NCBI RefSeq assembly: GCF_019039035.1
Contig: NZ_JAHNZT010000004.1
Span: 186,001-250,000 of the forward strand
Source: Citreicoccus inhibens
GTDB lineage: Bacteria > Myxococcota > Myxococcia > Myxococcales > Myxococcaceae
Length of the DNA stretch: 64,000 bases
Direction of reading: 5' to 3'
The number at the start of each line of letters is the position of its first letter. Position 1 is the stretch's first letter. This document shows, piece by piece, positions 36,644 to 45,506 of the stretch. The notes beneath the pieces are model-generated. The model saw only the letters and a list, made by a program, of their open reading frames with translations, was not told the origin of the DNA and did no database searches. Position numbers and translations under genes: made by a program.

Positions 36644-38041
36644 CTAGTGGCCGTGGCCCTCGTGGCCCGAGGGCTCGCCGGACATGAACACGCGCGGCGG
36701 CGGCAGCACCTGGAACTCGGGGGCGTTGGCGTTCCCACCCGCCAGCACGAGCGCGTAGAGCAGCGCCGGAGCAGGCGGCACCACGCGGCCGTTCACGACC
36801 ACGAGCGGGGTGCCCTCCAGGTTGAACTTCATCGCGGCCTCCACGTCCGAGCGCAGCTTGCCCAGCGTCTCCGGGCTCGCCATGCACGCGTCCAGCTGCA
36901 TGCGCGACATGGAGCCCGACGAGGCGATCTGCACCACGTTGTCCGTGTCCAGCATCGCCTGGGCGTTGAAGAGCTTCTCGCGCAGCTCCCAGAAGTCCGG
37001 CGCGCTCTCCAGGCACACCTGGGCCTTGGCGGCCTGGCACCGCACGCTCGGCGCGTCCGGGCCTCGGCGCGGCATGGCCGGGTTGCACATGCCATCCAGC
37101 GGGAACTGACGGGCCTCCACCGACACGGAGCCCGCCGGCACGCGCTTCTTCAGCACGGCCAGCTCCTCCACCAGCGCCTTGCAGTGGGGGCACTTGCTGT
37201 CCGTCCACTCGACAATCTTCACGGGCGCGTCCGCCGGACCGTACAGGCGACGCGGCGGCGTGGAGAACGGCTGCGGCGTGGCCGCGCGGTACTGCGCGAG
37301 CGCGTCCGACAGGCCCTGGCGCTGCTCCACCGTGAGGCTCCCCAGGAGCAGGTCCAGCGTCAGCGGCGTGGTGGCCGCGGCGCTCGAACCACTCTCGGAC
37401 GAGGACGCCGTCGTGGGCGGGAGGATGACCCCGGGCTCCGAGGCCTTCGGGGTGGCGCTGCCCGGCAGCAGGGTGACGATGAACGCGGCCACCGCCATTC
37501 CCACCGTCCACTTCAACGCGGGCGCCAGCTCCCCGGCGCGCGGCATCACCGGCGCGGGCAGACCGCGCCACGCCACCGCGACGAAGGCGAGCACCAGCAC
37601 GTAGGTGCCCAGACAGGTGAGACACAGCGCGCCCACCTGCGCGCTCGCGGCGGCGAACGTCACCACGGAGACGACGCCCGCGGCGGCCACCAGGCGCAAG
37701 CCCACGGCGGCCGGGCGCACGTCCCGACCCGCGCGGGCCCACACGAGGTACAGCGACGCGAGCCCCACGGCGACCAAGCCCCACACGAGCCCGAGGCCCG
37801 CCACGGGCATGCCGAGCAGCTCGTGCACGCGGCTGGCGAACGGCGAGTTCCACACCGTCTCGCAGTTGACGTGCTCGGAGATGCCGCAGACGGTGCTGCC
37901 GCCCTCGCGGAGGGTCAGCAACTGCGTCCACTGGAAGAGGGACAGGACACACTCGGCGACCCCGAGCAGCAGCAGCAAGGACGCGCCGCGCGTGGGGACG
38001 GAGGGAGTCGGTGGGGCCTTGGCTGGGGCCTTCTGGCTCAT
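36644..38041 (-). CDS. Vitamin K epoxide reductase - DsbA fusion
   Basis: The product has 465 residues. The N-terminal half is a VKOR domain with about four to five membrane helices, loop cysteines 52 and 60 (VCGISEHVNCETVW) and the active-site CLTC (140-143). After a Ser/Thr/Pro linker, the C-terminal half is a periplasmic thioredoxin-like DsbA domain with CPHC (284-287) and a cis-Pro in EGTPLVVVNGR. The protein ends in a His-rich tail. Such fusions make and pass on disulfides to exported proteins using quinone, replacing DsbB-DsbA. Its ATG overlaps the stop of the upstream cupin gene (ATGA), so translation is coupled. Confidence 0.93.
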   Translation of the reverse strand: MSQKAPAKAPPTPSVPTRGASLLLLLGVAECVLSLFQWTQLLTLREGGSTVCGISEHVNCETVWNSPFASRVHELLGMPVAGLGLVWGLVAVGLASLYLVWARAGRDVRPAAVGLRLVAAAGVVSVVTFAAASAQVGALCLTCLGTYVLVLAFVAVAWRGLPAPVMPRAGELAPALKWTVGMAVAAFIVTLLPGSATPKASEPGVILPPTTASSSESGSSAAATTPLTLDLLLGSLTVEQRQGLSDALAQYRAATPQPFSTPPRRLYGPADAPVKIVEWTDSKCPHCKALVEELAVLKKRVPAGSVSVEARQFPLDGMCNPAMPRRGPDAPSVRCQAAKAQVCLESAPDFWELREKLFNAQAMLDTDNVVQIASSGSMSRMQLDACMASPETLGKLRSDVEAAMKFNLEGTPLVVVNGRVVPPAPALLYALVLAGGNANAPEFQVLPPPRVFMSGEPSGHEGHGH

Positions 38042-38364
38042 ACGTGCTCCGGAGGAGGGGTCATCAGGACGAGGAGGCGGGCGGGTTCCGGGCCGTCATT
38101 GGCGACCCCGTGCTCCGCGCCCGCGGGGGCGAAGACCGAGGCGCCGGGCCCATGGGTCTCTTCCTCGGTGCCCACGCGAAAGCGACACCGGCCCTCCAGG
38201 ACGACATAGACCTTGTCGGAGCTGGTGTGCCGGTGGGGCTTCTGCGACTGGCCCGCGGCCAGGCAGTAGACATCCAGGAGGAAGCGCCCGGACTGGAAGA
38301 CGGCGTGTTTCTGGAGCTTCTCCAGGGAGAACCCCTGGAAGGACGACAGGTGCTTCACATCCAT
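38038..38364 (-). CDS. Small cupin-domain protein
   Basis: The product has 108 residues, almost entirely one cupin barrel. The metal-type motif is KPHRHTSSDKVYVVLEG (two His) and a later His is in GAEHGVAN. There is no DNA-binding domain or signal peptide. Single-domain cupins bind metals and small ligands or act as isomerases or oxygenases, and the role here is open. It is the first gene of an apparent operon with the VKOR-DsbA fusion (four-base overlap), hinting at a redox or quinone link (inference). Confidence 0.87.
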   Translation of the reverse strand: MDVKHLSSFQGFSLEKLQKHAVFQSGRFLLDVYCLAAGQSQKPHRHTSSDKVYVVLEGRCRFRVGTEEETHGPGASVFAPAGAEHGVANDGPEPARLLVLMTPPPEHV

Positions 38365-38402
38365 CGTGGCAAACGCTCCTTCGCCTCTATATAGCGACGG
38401 AC

Positions 38403-39479
38403 ATGGAACCGCTGTCGCTGCATTTTGTTCACGAGCGGGCCGGGGCCCGCTTCTTTTCCGTGGGCGGCCGCGAAGCAGTGGCCGGGTATGGGGACGACGT
38501 GGGCGCCGAGTATCGCGCGGCCCGCGACGCCGTGGGGCTCCACGATGCGTCCTACCGCGAAATCCTCCGGATAACCGGGGAGGACCGCGCCTCCTTCCTG
38601 CACGGCATGGTCACCCAGGAGGTGAAGGGCCTCCCGGTCGGCTCGGCCGCCTATGCCGCCCTCATCACCGTGAAGGGGGCCATGGTGGCGGACGCCCGCA
38701 TCCTCAAGCGGGAGGACGACCTCGCCCTGGACACCGAGCCCGGCCTGGGCGCCAAGGTCCGGGAGTTCCTGGAGAAGTACCTCATCTCCGAGGACGCCGA
38801 GCTGCACGACGCCACGGCCGAACTGGGGTGGCTGCGGCTGCTCGGCCCCCGGACACCCGCGGTGCTGACCGCCGCCCTGGGCGCCCCGTTCGAGCCCCTG
38901 GCGCACCAGGCGAGCCGGACGGCCACGCTGGGCGGGCAGGAAGTCCGGCTGGTGGGCAACACGTCGCTGGGCGCCTCGGACGTGGACGTGCTCGTCCCGC
39001 GCGCGGGGCTGGAGGCGGTGTGGACGGCGCTGACTGAAGCCGGCGCGGCCCAGGGCATGCGCCCGCTGGGCTTCGAGGCGCTGGAGCTGCTGAGGGTGGA
39101 GGCCGGGGTGCCTCGGTATGGCCAGGACATGGTGGACACCACCATCCCGCTGGAGGCCAACCTCACCCACGCCATCTCGTACAACAAGGGTTGCTACATC
39201 GGGCAGGAGGTCATCGCCCGCGCCACCTTCCGCGGACACATGAACCGCAAGCTGGCGGGGCTGTTGCTCGGCGAGGCGGACGTGGCGCCCGGCACCGAGC
39301 TGCGCCGCGGCGGCAAGAAGGTGGGCTGGGTGACGTCCGTCGTGCGCTCGCCCACGCGGGGACAGCGGGTGGCGCTGGGCTACGTGCACCGGGACTCGCT
39401 GGAGCCCGGGACGGAGCTGACCCTCGCCGAGGGCCCTGCCACGGCCACCGTCTCCACCCTGCCCTTCCCGCCGGGGTAG
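38403..39479 (+). CDS. ygfZ: YgfZ/GcvT-type folate-binding protein for Fe-S cluster maintenance
   Basis: The product has 358 residues in the aminomethyltransferase fold. The decisive motif is KGCYIGQEVIARA (about residues 262-274), the Cys-containing signature of YgfZ that separates it from glycine-cleavage GcvT. The N-terminal GLHDASYREILRITGEDRAS and a C-terminal barrel with GWVTSVVRSPTRGQ also fit. It uses tetrahydrofolate in the repair or assembly of certain Fe-S enzymes in the cytoplasm. The ATG at 38403 begins MEPLSLHFVH; the longer open frame upstream is not conserved. The downstream lipoprotein gene is 10 bp away, so the two are probably cotranscribed. Confidence 0.92.
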   Translation: MEPLSLHFVHERAGARFFSVGGREAVAGYGDDVGAEYRAARDAVGLHDASYREILRITGEDRASFLHGMVTQEVKGLPVGSAAYAALITVKGAMVADARILKREDDLALDTEPGLGAKVREFLEKYLISEDAELHDATAELGWLRLLGPRTPAVLTAALGAPFEPLAHQASRTATLGGQEVRLVGNTSLGASDVDVLVPRAGLEAVWTALTEAGAAQGMRPLGFEALELLRVEAGVPRYGQDMVDTTIPLEANLTHAISYNKGCYIGQEVIARATFRGHMNRKLAGLLLGEADVAPGTELRRGGKKVGWVTSVVRSPTRGQRVALGYVHRDSLEPGTELTLAEGPATATVSTLPFPPG

Positions 39480-39489
39480 ATTCGGCCTC

Positions 39490-40296
39490 ATGGCCACCTC
39501 CTCGTGCTCGCTCCCGCGCCCGCGCTGGCTGCTCGCCGCGCTGGCGATGCTGTCGCTCACCGGCTGCTTCGACATGGTGGAGGACGTCTGGCTGCACTCG
39601 GACGGCTCGGCGCGCGTGCGCGTGGACCTGAGCATGCCCCGAGCGCTCCTGCCGCTGGCACAGGCTGGCGCAGAAGAGCCGATGGCGCGCCTGAAGGGAC
39701 GCACCCAGGCCGCCGAGGTCCGGCTGAAGAATGACCCGGACCTCTCCCACTTCGAGCTGACCTACACCGAAGAGGGAGCGCTGCTCCACGTCATCTACGA
39801 CCTGACCGTGAAGGACGCCACGCGGCTGTCCACGCTCCAACAGCGGGCCCTGGACGTCGCCACGACGGAGGAGCGCGCGCAGCTCGGCGGATTGTGGGGG
39901 CTGCGCATCGAGAAGCCGTCGAGCGGAGAGGCCCTCTTCGTGCAGCGCTTCGAGCCAGACCAGCCCAGCGCGCGGGTGGACACCGACCTCGCGGACGCGG
40001 CGGCGAAAGAGTTGGGGCACCGGTTGGCGCTGGCGCTCTTCGCGGACCACCACGTCACGGTGAGGGTGCACGGCGAGAGCATCGGCGAGACGAACGGCAC
40101 GGTGAACCCGCAGAAGGACTCGGTGGAGTGGAAGATGCCACTGGCGGACTTCGTGAACGGCAACAATCCGGGCCGAGAGCTGCGCGCCGTCGTGTACACG
40201 GGGGCGCCCGCGTGGCTGTGGCCGCTCGTCATCGGAGTGCCGCTGGCGACACTGGGACTCGCCATCGCCTCGGTCCGTCGCAGGCGCGCGCCGTAG
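39490..40296 (+). CDS. Lipoprotein with C-terminal membrane helix, unknown function
   Basis: The product has 268 residues. The signal peptide ends in the lipobox LTGC (Cys26). A soluble domain follows, and one membrane helix lies near the C-terminus (about 240-260) with a basic RRRR tail. The repeated strands around DMVEDVWLHSDGSARVRVDL resemble LppM-like or other myxobacterial lipoproteins of unknown role. Having both a lipid anchor and a C-terminal helix suggests an inner-membrane location with a periplasmic domain. It follows ygfZ by 10 bp. Confidence 0.8.
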   Translation: MATSSCSLPRPRWLLAALAMLSLTGCFDMVEDVWLHSDGSARVRVDLSMPRALLPLAQAGAEEPMARLKGRTQAAEVRLKNDPDLSHFELTYTEEGALLHVIYDLTVKDATRLSTLQQRALDVATTEERAQLGGLWGLRIEKPSSGEALFVQRFEPDQPSARVDTDLADAAAKELGHRLALALFADHHVTVRVHGESIGETNGTVNPQKDSVEWKMPLADFVNGNNPGRELRAVVYTGAPAWLWPLVIGVPLATLGLAIASVRRRRAP

Positions 40297-40305
40297 GCCG
40301 ATGAA

Positions 40306-40320
40306 GCATGCGGCGCATGC
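40306..40320. repeat. GCATGC-ggc-GCATGC inverted repeat
   Basis: Two GCATGC hexamers, each itself palindromic, are separated by three bases just after the lipoprotein stop, in the convergent gap before the chromate transporter. The pair could form a short hairpin. No further evidence of function is seen. Confidence 0.3.
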
Positions 40321-40471
40321 ACGTCAAGCCCAGATGCCCCTCCGCTACGTGAGGCGAGCTGCCGCTCCGAACGTCCCGCCAGACCGAGCCGCATCTCGCT
40401 TCGCAGCCGAGCGCTGGGCCTGACGCCTCACCGGCGCCGCGCGCTCCACGCCACGACTCGAAGCGCCACGC

Positions 40472-41656
40472 TCAACCCGCCACGAGCATCCCCACCGCGC
40501 CTCCGCCGAGCACGAGCCACGCGGAGTTGATGCGGAAGCGAAGCAGCAACACGGCGGACACCACCGAGAGCGCCACCGTCCATCCATCCACCAGCGCCGA
40601 GCGCCCGAGCTGCCACGTCACCAGCGCCATGAGCGCGAGGGACGCGACGTTGACACCATCGAGCACCGCGCCCGCCGCCCATGAACGCCGCAGCCGAGGC
40701 ACCAGCGGACCACTCACCGCGACGAAGAAGAACGACGGCAAGAAGATGCCCAACGTGGCCACCGCCGCACCGGGCGCACCGCCGAGCACGTAGCCGATGA
40801 ACGTCGCCGTGGTGAACACGGGCCCAGGCGTCACCTGCCCCACCGCCACCGCATCGAGAAGCTGAGCCTGGGTGAGCCAGCCCCAGCGCTCCACCAGGTC
40901 CGAGCGCAGGAAGGCCAGCAGCACATATCCGCTGCCGTAAAGGACCGAGCCCACCTTGAGGAAGAACAGGAACAGGCCCTGAAGGCTGAAGGGAGTCGCG
41001 AGGGCCGCCACGCCCGAGGGCACCACGGGCCACAGCGGGACCAGACTCGCCAGCGAGGACGGAGTCCCCTGCTTCCACCGAGTCATCGCGCGAGCCACGA
41101 GCACGGCAAGTCCCGCGAGCAACAACACAAGCAGCTCGTTGACGCCCAGCGCGCTCGCAATCACCGCACCCACGCCCAGCCCCGCGAGCCCGGCGGCCTT
41201 CACGGTGGAGCGAAGCAGGCCCCACAGGGCCTGGAGCACCACGGCGATGATGACGGGTTTCACGCCATACAGCAGCGCGTCCGCGCGCGGCAGACTGCCG
41301 AACCGCACATAGGCCCAGGCAATGCCCGAGACGATGAGCGCGGCGGGAAGGATGAAGCAGGCCCCCGCCACGATGAGCCCAAGCCACCCCGCGCGCCGAT
41401 GTCCGAGGTGGATGGCCAGCTCGGTGGAGTTCGGGCCCGGGATGAGATTGCAGGCACCCAGCAGGTCCACGAACTCCTCGCGCGACAGCCAGCGACGGCG
41501 GCGCACGACCTCGTCCTCCATCATCGCGATGTGCGCCGCGGGGCCACCGAAGGCGGTGGTCCCCAGGCGAAGGAACAGCAGGGCCAGCTCCGCGAGCGCG
41601 GGCCCCCGAGCGTGCGGCGCCTCGGGCTCGGAGGAAGGTTCGCGCGGCTGAGTCAT
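40472..41656 (-). CDS. chrA: Chromate transporter, CHR family (two-domain)
   Basis: The product has 394 residues, the length of two-domain ChrA proteins. The first CHR domain has FLRLGTTAFGGPAAHIAMME and LGACNLIPGPNSTELAIHLG. The second has FLKVGSVLYGSGYVLLAFL and AVGQVTPGPVFTTATFIGY, showing the internal repeat. About ten membrane helices are present. The family expels chromate and may take part in sulfate-related transport. It is the last gene of a probable three-gene unit: the upstream gene ends 10 bp before its ATG at 41656. No chromate sensor is adjacent. Confidence 0.93.
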   Translation of the reverse strand: MTQPREPSSEPEAPHARGPALAELALLFLRLGTTAFGGPAAHIAMMEDEVVRRRRWLSREEFVDLLGACNLIPGPNSTELAIHLGHRRAGWLGLIVAGACFILPAALIVSGIAWAYVRFGSLPRADALLYGVKPVIIAVVLQALWGLLRSTVKAAGLAGLGVGAVIASALGVNELLVLLLAGLAVLVARAMTRWKQGTPSSLASLVPLWPVVPSGVAALATPFSLQGLFLFFLKVGSVLYGSGYVLLAFLRSDLVERWGWLTQAQLLDAVAVGQVTPGPVFTTATFIGYVLGGAPGAAVATLGIFLPSFFFVAVSGPLVPRLRRSWAAGAVLDGVNVASLALMALVTWQLGRSALVDGWTVALSVVSAVLLLRFRINSAWLVLGGGAVGMLVAG

Positions 41657-41666
41657 CCGCCGGACC

Positions 41667-42230
41667 CTACCCGCGTTCCTCCGCCGCCTTCAGCAACGGA
41701 TGGACGACATCGCCCGCCGACGACAGCGGCGCACAGCGTCCGCGGCCAAGCCGCCAGGCCAACCCAAGCGCCGGCAACGCGAGCAGGTCCGTCACATCCA
41801 TCACATGCGAGACCGGCCGCACCGAAGGCCGAGGCTGACCCACGCCCCAGGCGCGAACAGCCCGAACCGGCCACTGCATGCCCCCGAGCCCCCAACGCCA
41901 ACCCTCCGCCGCGAGCCGAGACACCTTGGTCGCGGAGAAGCCGAGCCCCGCCGCCAGGATGCAACCCCAGAGCACATGCCGCGAAGGATGGAACTCCCCC
42001 TTCACTCCAGCGCGAGCCACTTCCCAGAGGGCCTGAAGCAGCAGTGGGAACATGACGAGCCCCGCCACATCCGACAGCTTCCCGGTCCACCACGACGGCC
42101 AACGGGCCTTGAAGACATGGTCATTGAGGACGAGCACGCCCACGGCCAGCAGCATGCCGGGATGCAACAGCATGCTGCCGGGAAAAGGACGCGAAGAGGC
42201 CGTCGCATGATGGCGCGGCGGATGGCTCAT
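41667..42230 (-). CDS. Multi-pass membrane protein of unknown function
   Basis: The product has 187 residues with about four hydrophobic segments (around MLLHPGMLLAVGVLVLNDHV, LSDVAGLVMFPLLLQALWEV, the HVLWGCILAAGLGF stretch and a weaker one near 140-160) and a short cytoplasmic tail. The motif WWTGKLSDVAGL is distinctive, but I cannot link it to a named family. The ATG at 42230 overlaps the upstream lipoprotein's stop (ATGA), so translation is coupled. It is the middle gene between that lipoprotein and the chromate transporter. Confidence 0.75.
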   Translation of the reverse strand: MSHPPRHHATASSRPFPGSMLLHPGMLLAVGVLVLNDHVFKARWPSWWTGKLSDVAGLVMFPLLLQALWEVARAGVKGEFHPSRHVLWGCILAAGLGFSATKVSRLAAEGWRWGLGGMQWPVRAVRAWGVGQPRPSVRPVSHVMDVTDLLALPALGLAWRLGRGRCAPLSSAGDVVHPLLKAAEERG

Positions 42231-42856
42231 GGCTCGAACACGCCCACCGCGAAGTCTTCGGGCATGGCGGGGTGACCATCGACATGCACGTTCGCCAGCA
42301 TGTCCCATTCGATGTCGACAGTGCCCTCGGCGACGCCGCGCTCCAGTTCGAAGCGAACGGTCATCGGAAAGGCACACGGCGCAGCCTCATTCGAACGACA
42401 GTCCGGCGGAGATGACACGAAGGCGCGCTCGCTCAGCGTGACTGTCTCGCCCGGCCCACCGAGGGTGACCGCCGAGCCCAGCAACGGAGGAGAGCTCCCG
42501 GGCTGCTCCAACACCACCCGCAGCCAGGGGCGCGCGGACTGGGAGGGATTCGTCGGAGTCCAGCGCGCGGTGGCTCGGACTTGGAGCGCCCCCTCGACCC
42601 GTCCGAAGAGGTTCTCCTTCGAGGAGACCTGCACCACGACATTCCGGGTGACACTCGGCTCCTGGGACGTGAGCTGCACGGGGGTGCCGGTGCGCGGGGG
42701 TGAAAAGATATCGGGGGACGAAGGCGCGGAAGTGGCAACCACGCTCGCGCACGCCACCAGCAACGCGAGTCGCGCGGCCCAGGGGTGCGCACGAGGAGGG
42801 ATGAACGAACGCAGGGACTGCGGAATCACCTGAAACGACGGCCTCGTGTCTGACAT
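42227..42856 (-). CDS. Predicted lipoprotein of unknown function
   Basis: The product has 209 residues. After a 29-residue basic N-region comes a hydrophobic stretch ending in LLVAC (Cys36), a plausible lipobox. The rest is a beta-rich exported domain with two further Cys (PPDCRSN and APCAFPM) that may pair. It is the first gene of the unit that includes the membrane protein (four-base overlap) and the chromate transporter. The ATG at 42856 gives a weak GAGG ribosome site. No known family is recognised. Confidence 0.7.
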   Translation of the reverse strand: MSDTRPSFQVIPQSLRSFIPPRAHPWAARLALLVACASVVATSAPSSPDIFSPPRTGTPVQLTSQEPSVTRNVVVQVSSKENLFGRVEGALQVRATARWTPTNPSQSARPWLRVVLEQPGSSPPLLGSAVTLGGPGETVTLSERAFVSSPPDCRSNEAAPCAFPMTVRFELERGVAEGTVDIEWDMLANVHVDGHPAMPEDFAVGVFEP

Positions 42857-43104
42857 TGCCTCGGCTGGACCTTTCCCCGAGAGCCCCATGGCCGCCCCCG
42901 AGCACCACACTGAAGTCATCGCGAGCGAGCGCGCGCTCCGGGCCCGTAGCAAGTCAGGTGCCACCTCGCGCCCACAGATGGCCAGCAGTCCCGAGCCTCC
43001 CAGCACGCCCAAGTCGCGACACCCATGTCATGGAATCGAATCCCTCGCGAAGCCCAGTCGGCGGACCTCGACGCTCTGGCCCAGCCACCGGCCCAGGCGA
43101 TACC

Positions 43105-44403
43105 TCAGGTCGAGATCCGAAGCACCGGCAGGCCCGCGTAGTGGTCGACGACATCGCGCCCGATGCGCGCGATGTAGCCATCAGGGCGAACGAGCACCTT
43201 CGAGTCCCCGCGCGACAGCAACGTCGCCCCGGGATGACGGAGCACATCGAAGACACGCTGCCCATTGGGCAATCGCCCATCCGGCATGCGGTCACCGGGG
43301 TGAAGCTCGCCCACGGGTGCGCCCGACGAGAGAGCACTCTCCCGATAATGAAGCCCGAGCTGATTCGTCAGAGCGCCGCGCTTGAGCGAGCGATTCACAT
43401 ACAACGTGCGACTCAGGTTCAAGACAGCAGCGGCAACAGGGAGTCGCTCGGCCTGATAGCTGTCGAGAATCGAGTCCGGGCCGCCACGCAGTGCCCATGC
43501 GAGCTTCCACCCAAGATTCCACGCATCCTGAACACCCGTGTTGAGCCCTTGGCCGCCCGTGGGCGGATGCAGATGCGCCGCATCACCCGCGAGGAAAACG
43601 CGCCCCCCCCGATAGCGCTGCACCATGCGAGCCTGCGGGGTGTAGCTCGATGACGTGAGCACCTCGGTGACGCGGCACTTGCTGACGGACTCAATGAGTC
43701 CCGCCACGTCCTCCACCTTGGCGCACGTCACCTGGAAGAAATCGGAGTGCGGCATCGGGCACAGCCCGAGCATGCCGCCTCGAGCCCAGGGCCAGACATG
43801 CCAGTCCTCGCGAGACAACCCCTCGACCTTCACATCGCCGACGAGCAGCGTCTTGTCCTCCACGGTGGAGCCCACCAGCCCGAACCCCAGCGCCTTGCGG
43901 ACGGCGCTCCGTCCCCCATCGCAGCCCACGAGATAGGCACACCGGACGAGCACACCCTCCGAGAGCGCCACCTCGACCCCGTCGTCGCGCTGGACGAACG
44001 ACTCGAAGCGGCGGCCGTACTCCACTGAGACGCCCAATTCGGCGAGGCGCGCGCGGAGCACGCCTTCCGTCTTGAACTGCGGCACTTGCAGCAGGTTGGG
44101 ATACGGCGTCGCCGCAGTAGGCGCGTGACGAGTCCCGAGCGAGCCGCCGCGAAAACTGAACGGACCGAAGTGGAAGCGCAGGCGCTGGTAGAGACCACCC
44201 GCCTTCGCAATCTCGGGCATCACCCCAAGCAGGTCGAAGATCTCCTGAGTGCGAGGCTGAATCCCCTTCCCGCGAGAGCCACGGGAAGGCTCCACGGCCG
44301 CATCGACGATGCGCACCCTCACGCCCCGCCGAGCCAGGTCCACGGCGAGCGTCAGCCCCGTAGGCCCCGCGCCGACGATGAGCACCTCTTGTTCGTACAC
44401 CAT
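43105..44403 (-). CDS. FAD-dependent aromatic-type monooxygenase
   Basis: The product has 432 residues of the flavoprotein hydroxylase group (PheA/PHBH family). It has the FAD-binding GxGxxG in LIVGAGPTGLTLAVDLA, the DG motif YLVGCDGGRSAVRKALG and the GD motif VFLAGDAAHLHPPTGGQGLN. It should hydroxylate an aromatic or polyketide-like compound with NAD(P)H and O2. The ATG at 44403 (MVYEQEVLIVG) is preferred because GAGG lies nine bases upstream; two other ATGs lie 9 and 15 bases further up. It is divergent from a TetR regulator with only about 21 bp between start codons. Confidence 0.9.
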   Translation of the reverse strand: MVYEQEVLIVGAGPTGLTLAVDLARRGVRVRIVDAAVEPSRGSRGKGIQPRTQEIFDLLGVMPEIAKAGGLYQRLRFHFGPFSFRGGSLGTRHAPTAATPYPNLLQVPQFKTEGVLRARLAELGVSVEYGRRFESFVQRDDGVEVALSEGVLVRCAYLVGCDGGRSAVRKALGFGLVGSTVEDKTLLVGDVKVEGLSREDWHVWPWARGGMLGLCPMPHSDFFQVTCAKVEDVAGLIESVSKCRVTEVLTSSSYTPQARMVQRYRGGRVFLAGDAAHLHPPTGGQGLNTGVQDAWNLGWKLAWALRGGPDSILDSYQAERLPVAAAVLNLSRTLYVNRSLKRGALTNQLGLHYRESALSSGAPVGELHPGDRMPDGRLPNGQRVFDVLRHPGATLLSRGDSKVLVRPDGYIARIGRDVVDHYAGLPVLRIST

Positions 44404-44431
44404 ACGAATCATCCTCATCGTACGATGTACG
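44392..44431. promoter_or_regulatory. Nested palindromes in the monooxygenase-TetR divergent region
   Basis: Three inverted repeats are packed here: TTCGTA-N5-TACGAA (44392-44408), CATCGTACGATG (44416-44427) and CGTAC-gat-GTACG (44419-44431). They cover both start codons and share a TACG core, as expected for a TetR operator that shuts down both promoters. Confidence 0.6.
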
Positions 44432-45114
44432 GAATGCAAGGACGGTCGAAGAAGCGAGCGAGGAAGCAGGAGGCGACCCAGTCCATCTGGACACGCGAGG
44501 AGCCAGGCGCAAGGCAGCCCAAGCTCTCGCGAGCGAAGATTGCGGAGGCGGCCATCGCCATCGCGGACACCGAGGGCTTCGACGCGGTGAGCATGCGAAG
44601 CGTCGCTCAGCGACTCGGAGGCTCGACGATGAGCCTCTACTACTACGTGAAGACCCGAGCCGAGCTGTTGGCCCTGATGGACGACGCGTTGATGGGGGAG
44701 CTGTTGCTGCCCACTGTGAGCAAGAAGGGCCCACAAGCCCTCCTCGACATCGCGCTCGGCACGGCAGAGATGTTGCGGAGACACCCCTGGGCACTGGTGG
44801 CGATGCGAGGAGCGCCGCCAGGCCCCAACGCGCTCCGCCACGCGGAGCAGTGTCTAGAAACCCTGGCCGAAACAAAGCTCTCCGCGAAGGAGAAGCTGAC
44901 GCTATTGGCGATGGTGGACGACTATGTCTTCGGCCACGCCCTCCGAGAAGCCGAAACACAGACCCCAACGGACGAAGCCCTCGCCAAGAAGTTGCTGGCG
45001 ACAGGAGACTTCCCAAGGCTCGAAGAGACCTTCCGCCACGGCAAGCCAACCCCCGACCCCAAGCGCCTCCGCCGAGGACTCGAAGCCCTCATCCGACTGT
45101 CCCTCCCAATCTGA
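44425..45114 (+). CDS. TetR-family transcriptional regulator
   Basis: The product has 229 residues. A basic N-terminal arm (KKRARKQ) precedes the TetR helix-turn-helix (LSRAKIAEAAIAIADTEGFD and MRSVAQRLGGSTMSLYYYV, about 33-82). A helical ligand domain of the TetR_C type follows. The divergent flavin monooxygenase is the likely target, and a drug- or aromatic-like ligand the likely inducer (inference). The ATG at 44425 has no Shine-Dalgarno and lies inside a palindrome. A leaderless transcript or the ATG at 44434 are alternatives. AT-rich sequence begins after its stop. Confidence 0.88.
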   Translation: MYGMQGRSKKRARKQEATQSIWTREEPGARQPKLSRAKIAEAAIAIADTEGFDAVSMRSVAQRLGGSTMSLYYYVKTRAELLALMDDALMGELLLPTVSKKGPQALLDIALGTAEMLRRHPWALVAMRGAPPGPNALRHAEQCLETLAETKLSAKEKLTLLAMVDDYVFGHALREAETQTPTDEALAKKLLATGDFPRLEETFRHGKPTPDPKRLRRGLEALIRLSLPI

Positions 45115-45506
45115 CCAAAGGGGCGAGCGCTCAGTCGCACGAATCCCAACAGAGCTTCTCAGGCTGGGGGTTCAGAAATTACTTATCTGCTTTCGCCTTG
45201 AGAGCGCAGCCACAGAGAAAACCCTGAAACTTCACATCTCGAGCACACAATCCAAAACCACCAGGAGAGAGACGCCAACCAAAGCGTTCGCCCAAGCGAC
45301 ATTTACCAGTCACACCAATAAACAACCTGACAAACCTGTCACCCGTACAATAGAGGCGACTCCACCTCTCTCCAGAGCAAGAGCATCAGCCCCGCCCAGC
45401 GGCACACTACCCACACATCAATGAGGTCACGGAGCGGCAAGTAGTAATACATGCCAACCTTCTTCACTTTCATCCCCGGCCAACAAGTTCGGCGGCGCCC
45501 CTACTC
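45115..45506. other. AT-rich intergenic region
   Basis: These 392 bases, between TetR and the immunity gene, are noticeably richer in A and T than the rest of the window, suggesting foreign or decayed DNA. A 5-4-5 inverted repeat TGACA-aacc-TGTCA lies at 45328-45341. A 44-codon minus-strand frame (45339-45473) with one hydrophobic stretch starts 33 bp after the immunity gene but has no good ribosome site. I do not call it a gene. Confidence 0.5.

Noticed and set aside
45339-45473. 44-codon frame after the immunity gene
   Set aside because: It has a hydrophobic stretch, but the GGGG directly before the ATG is too close for a good ribosome site and there is no recognisable similarity.
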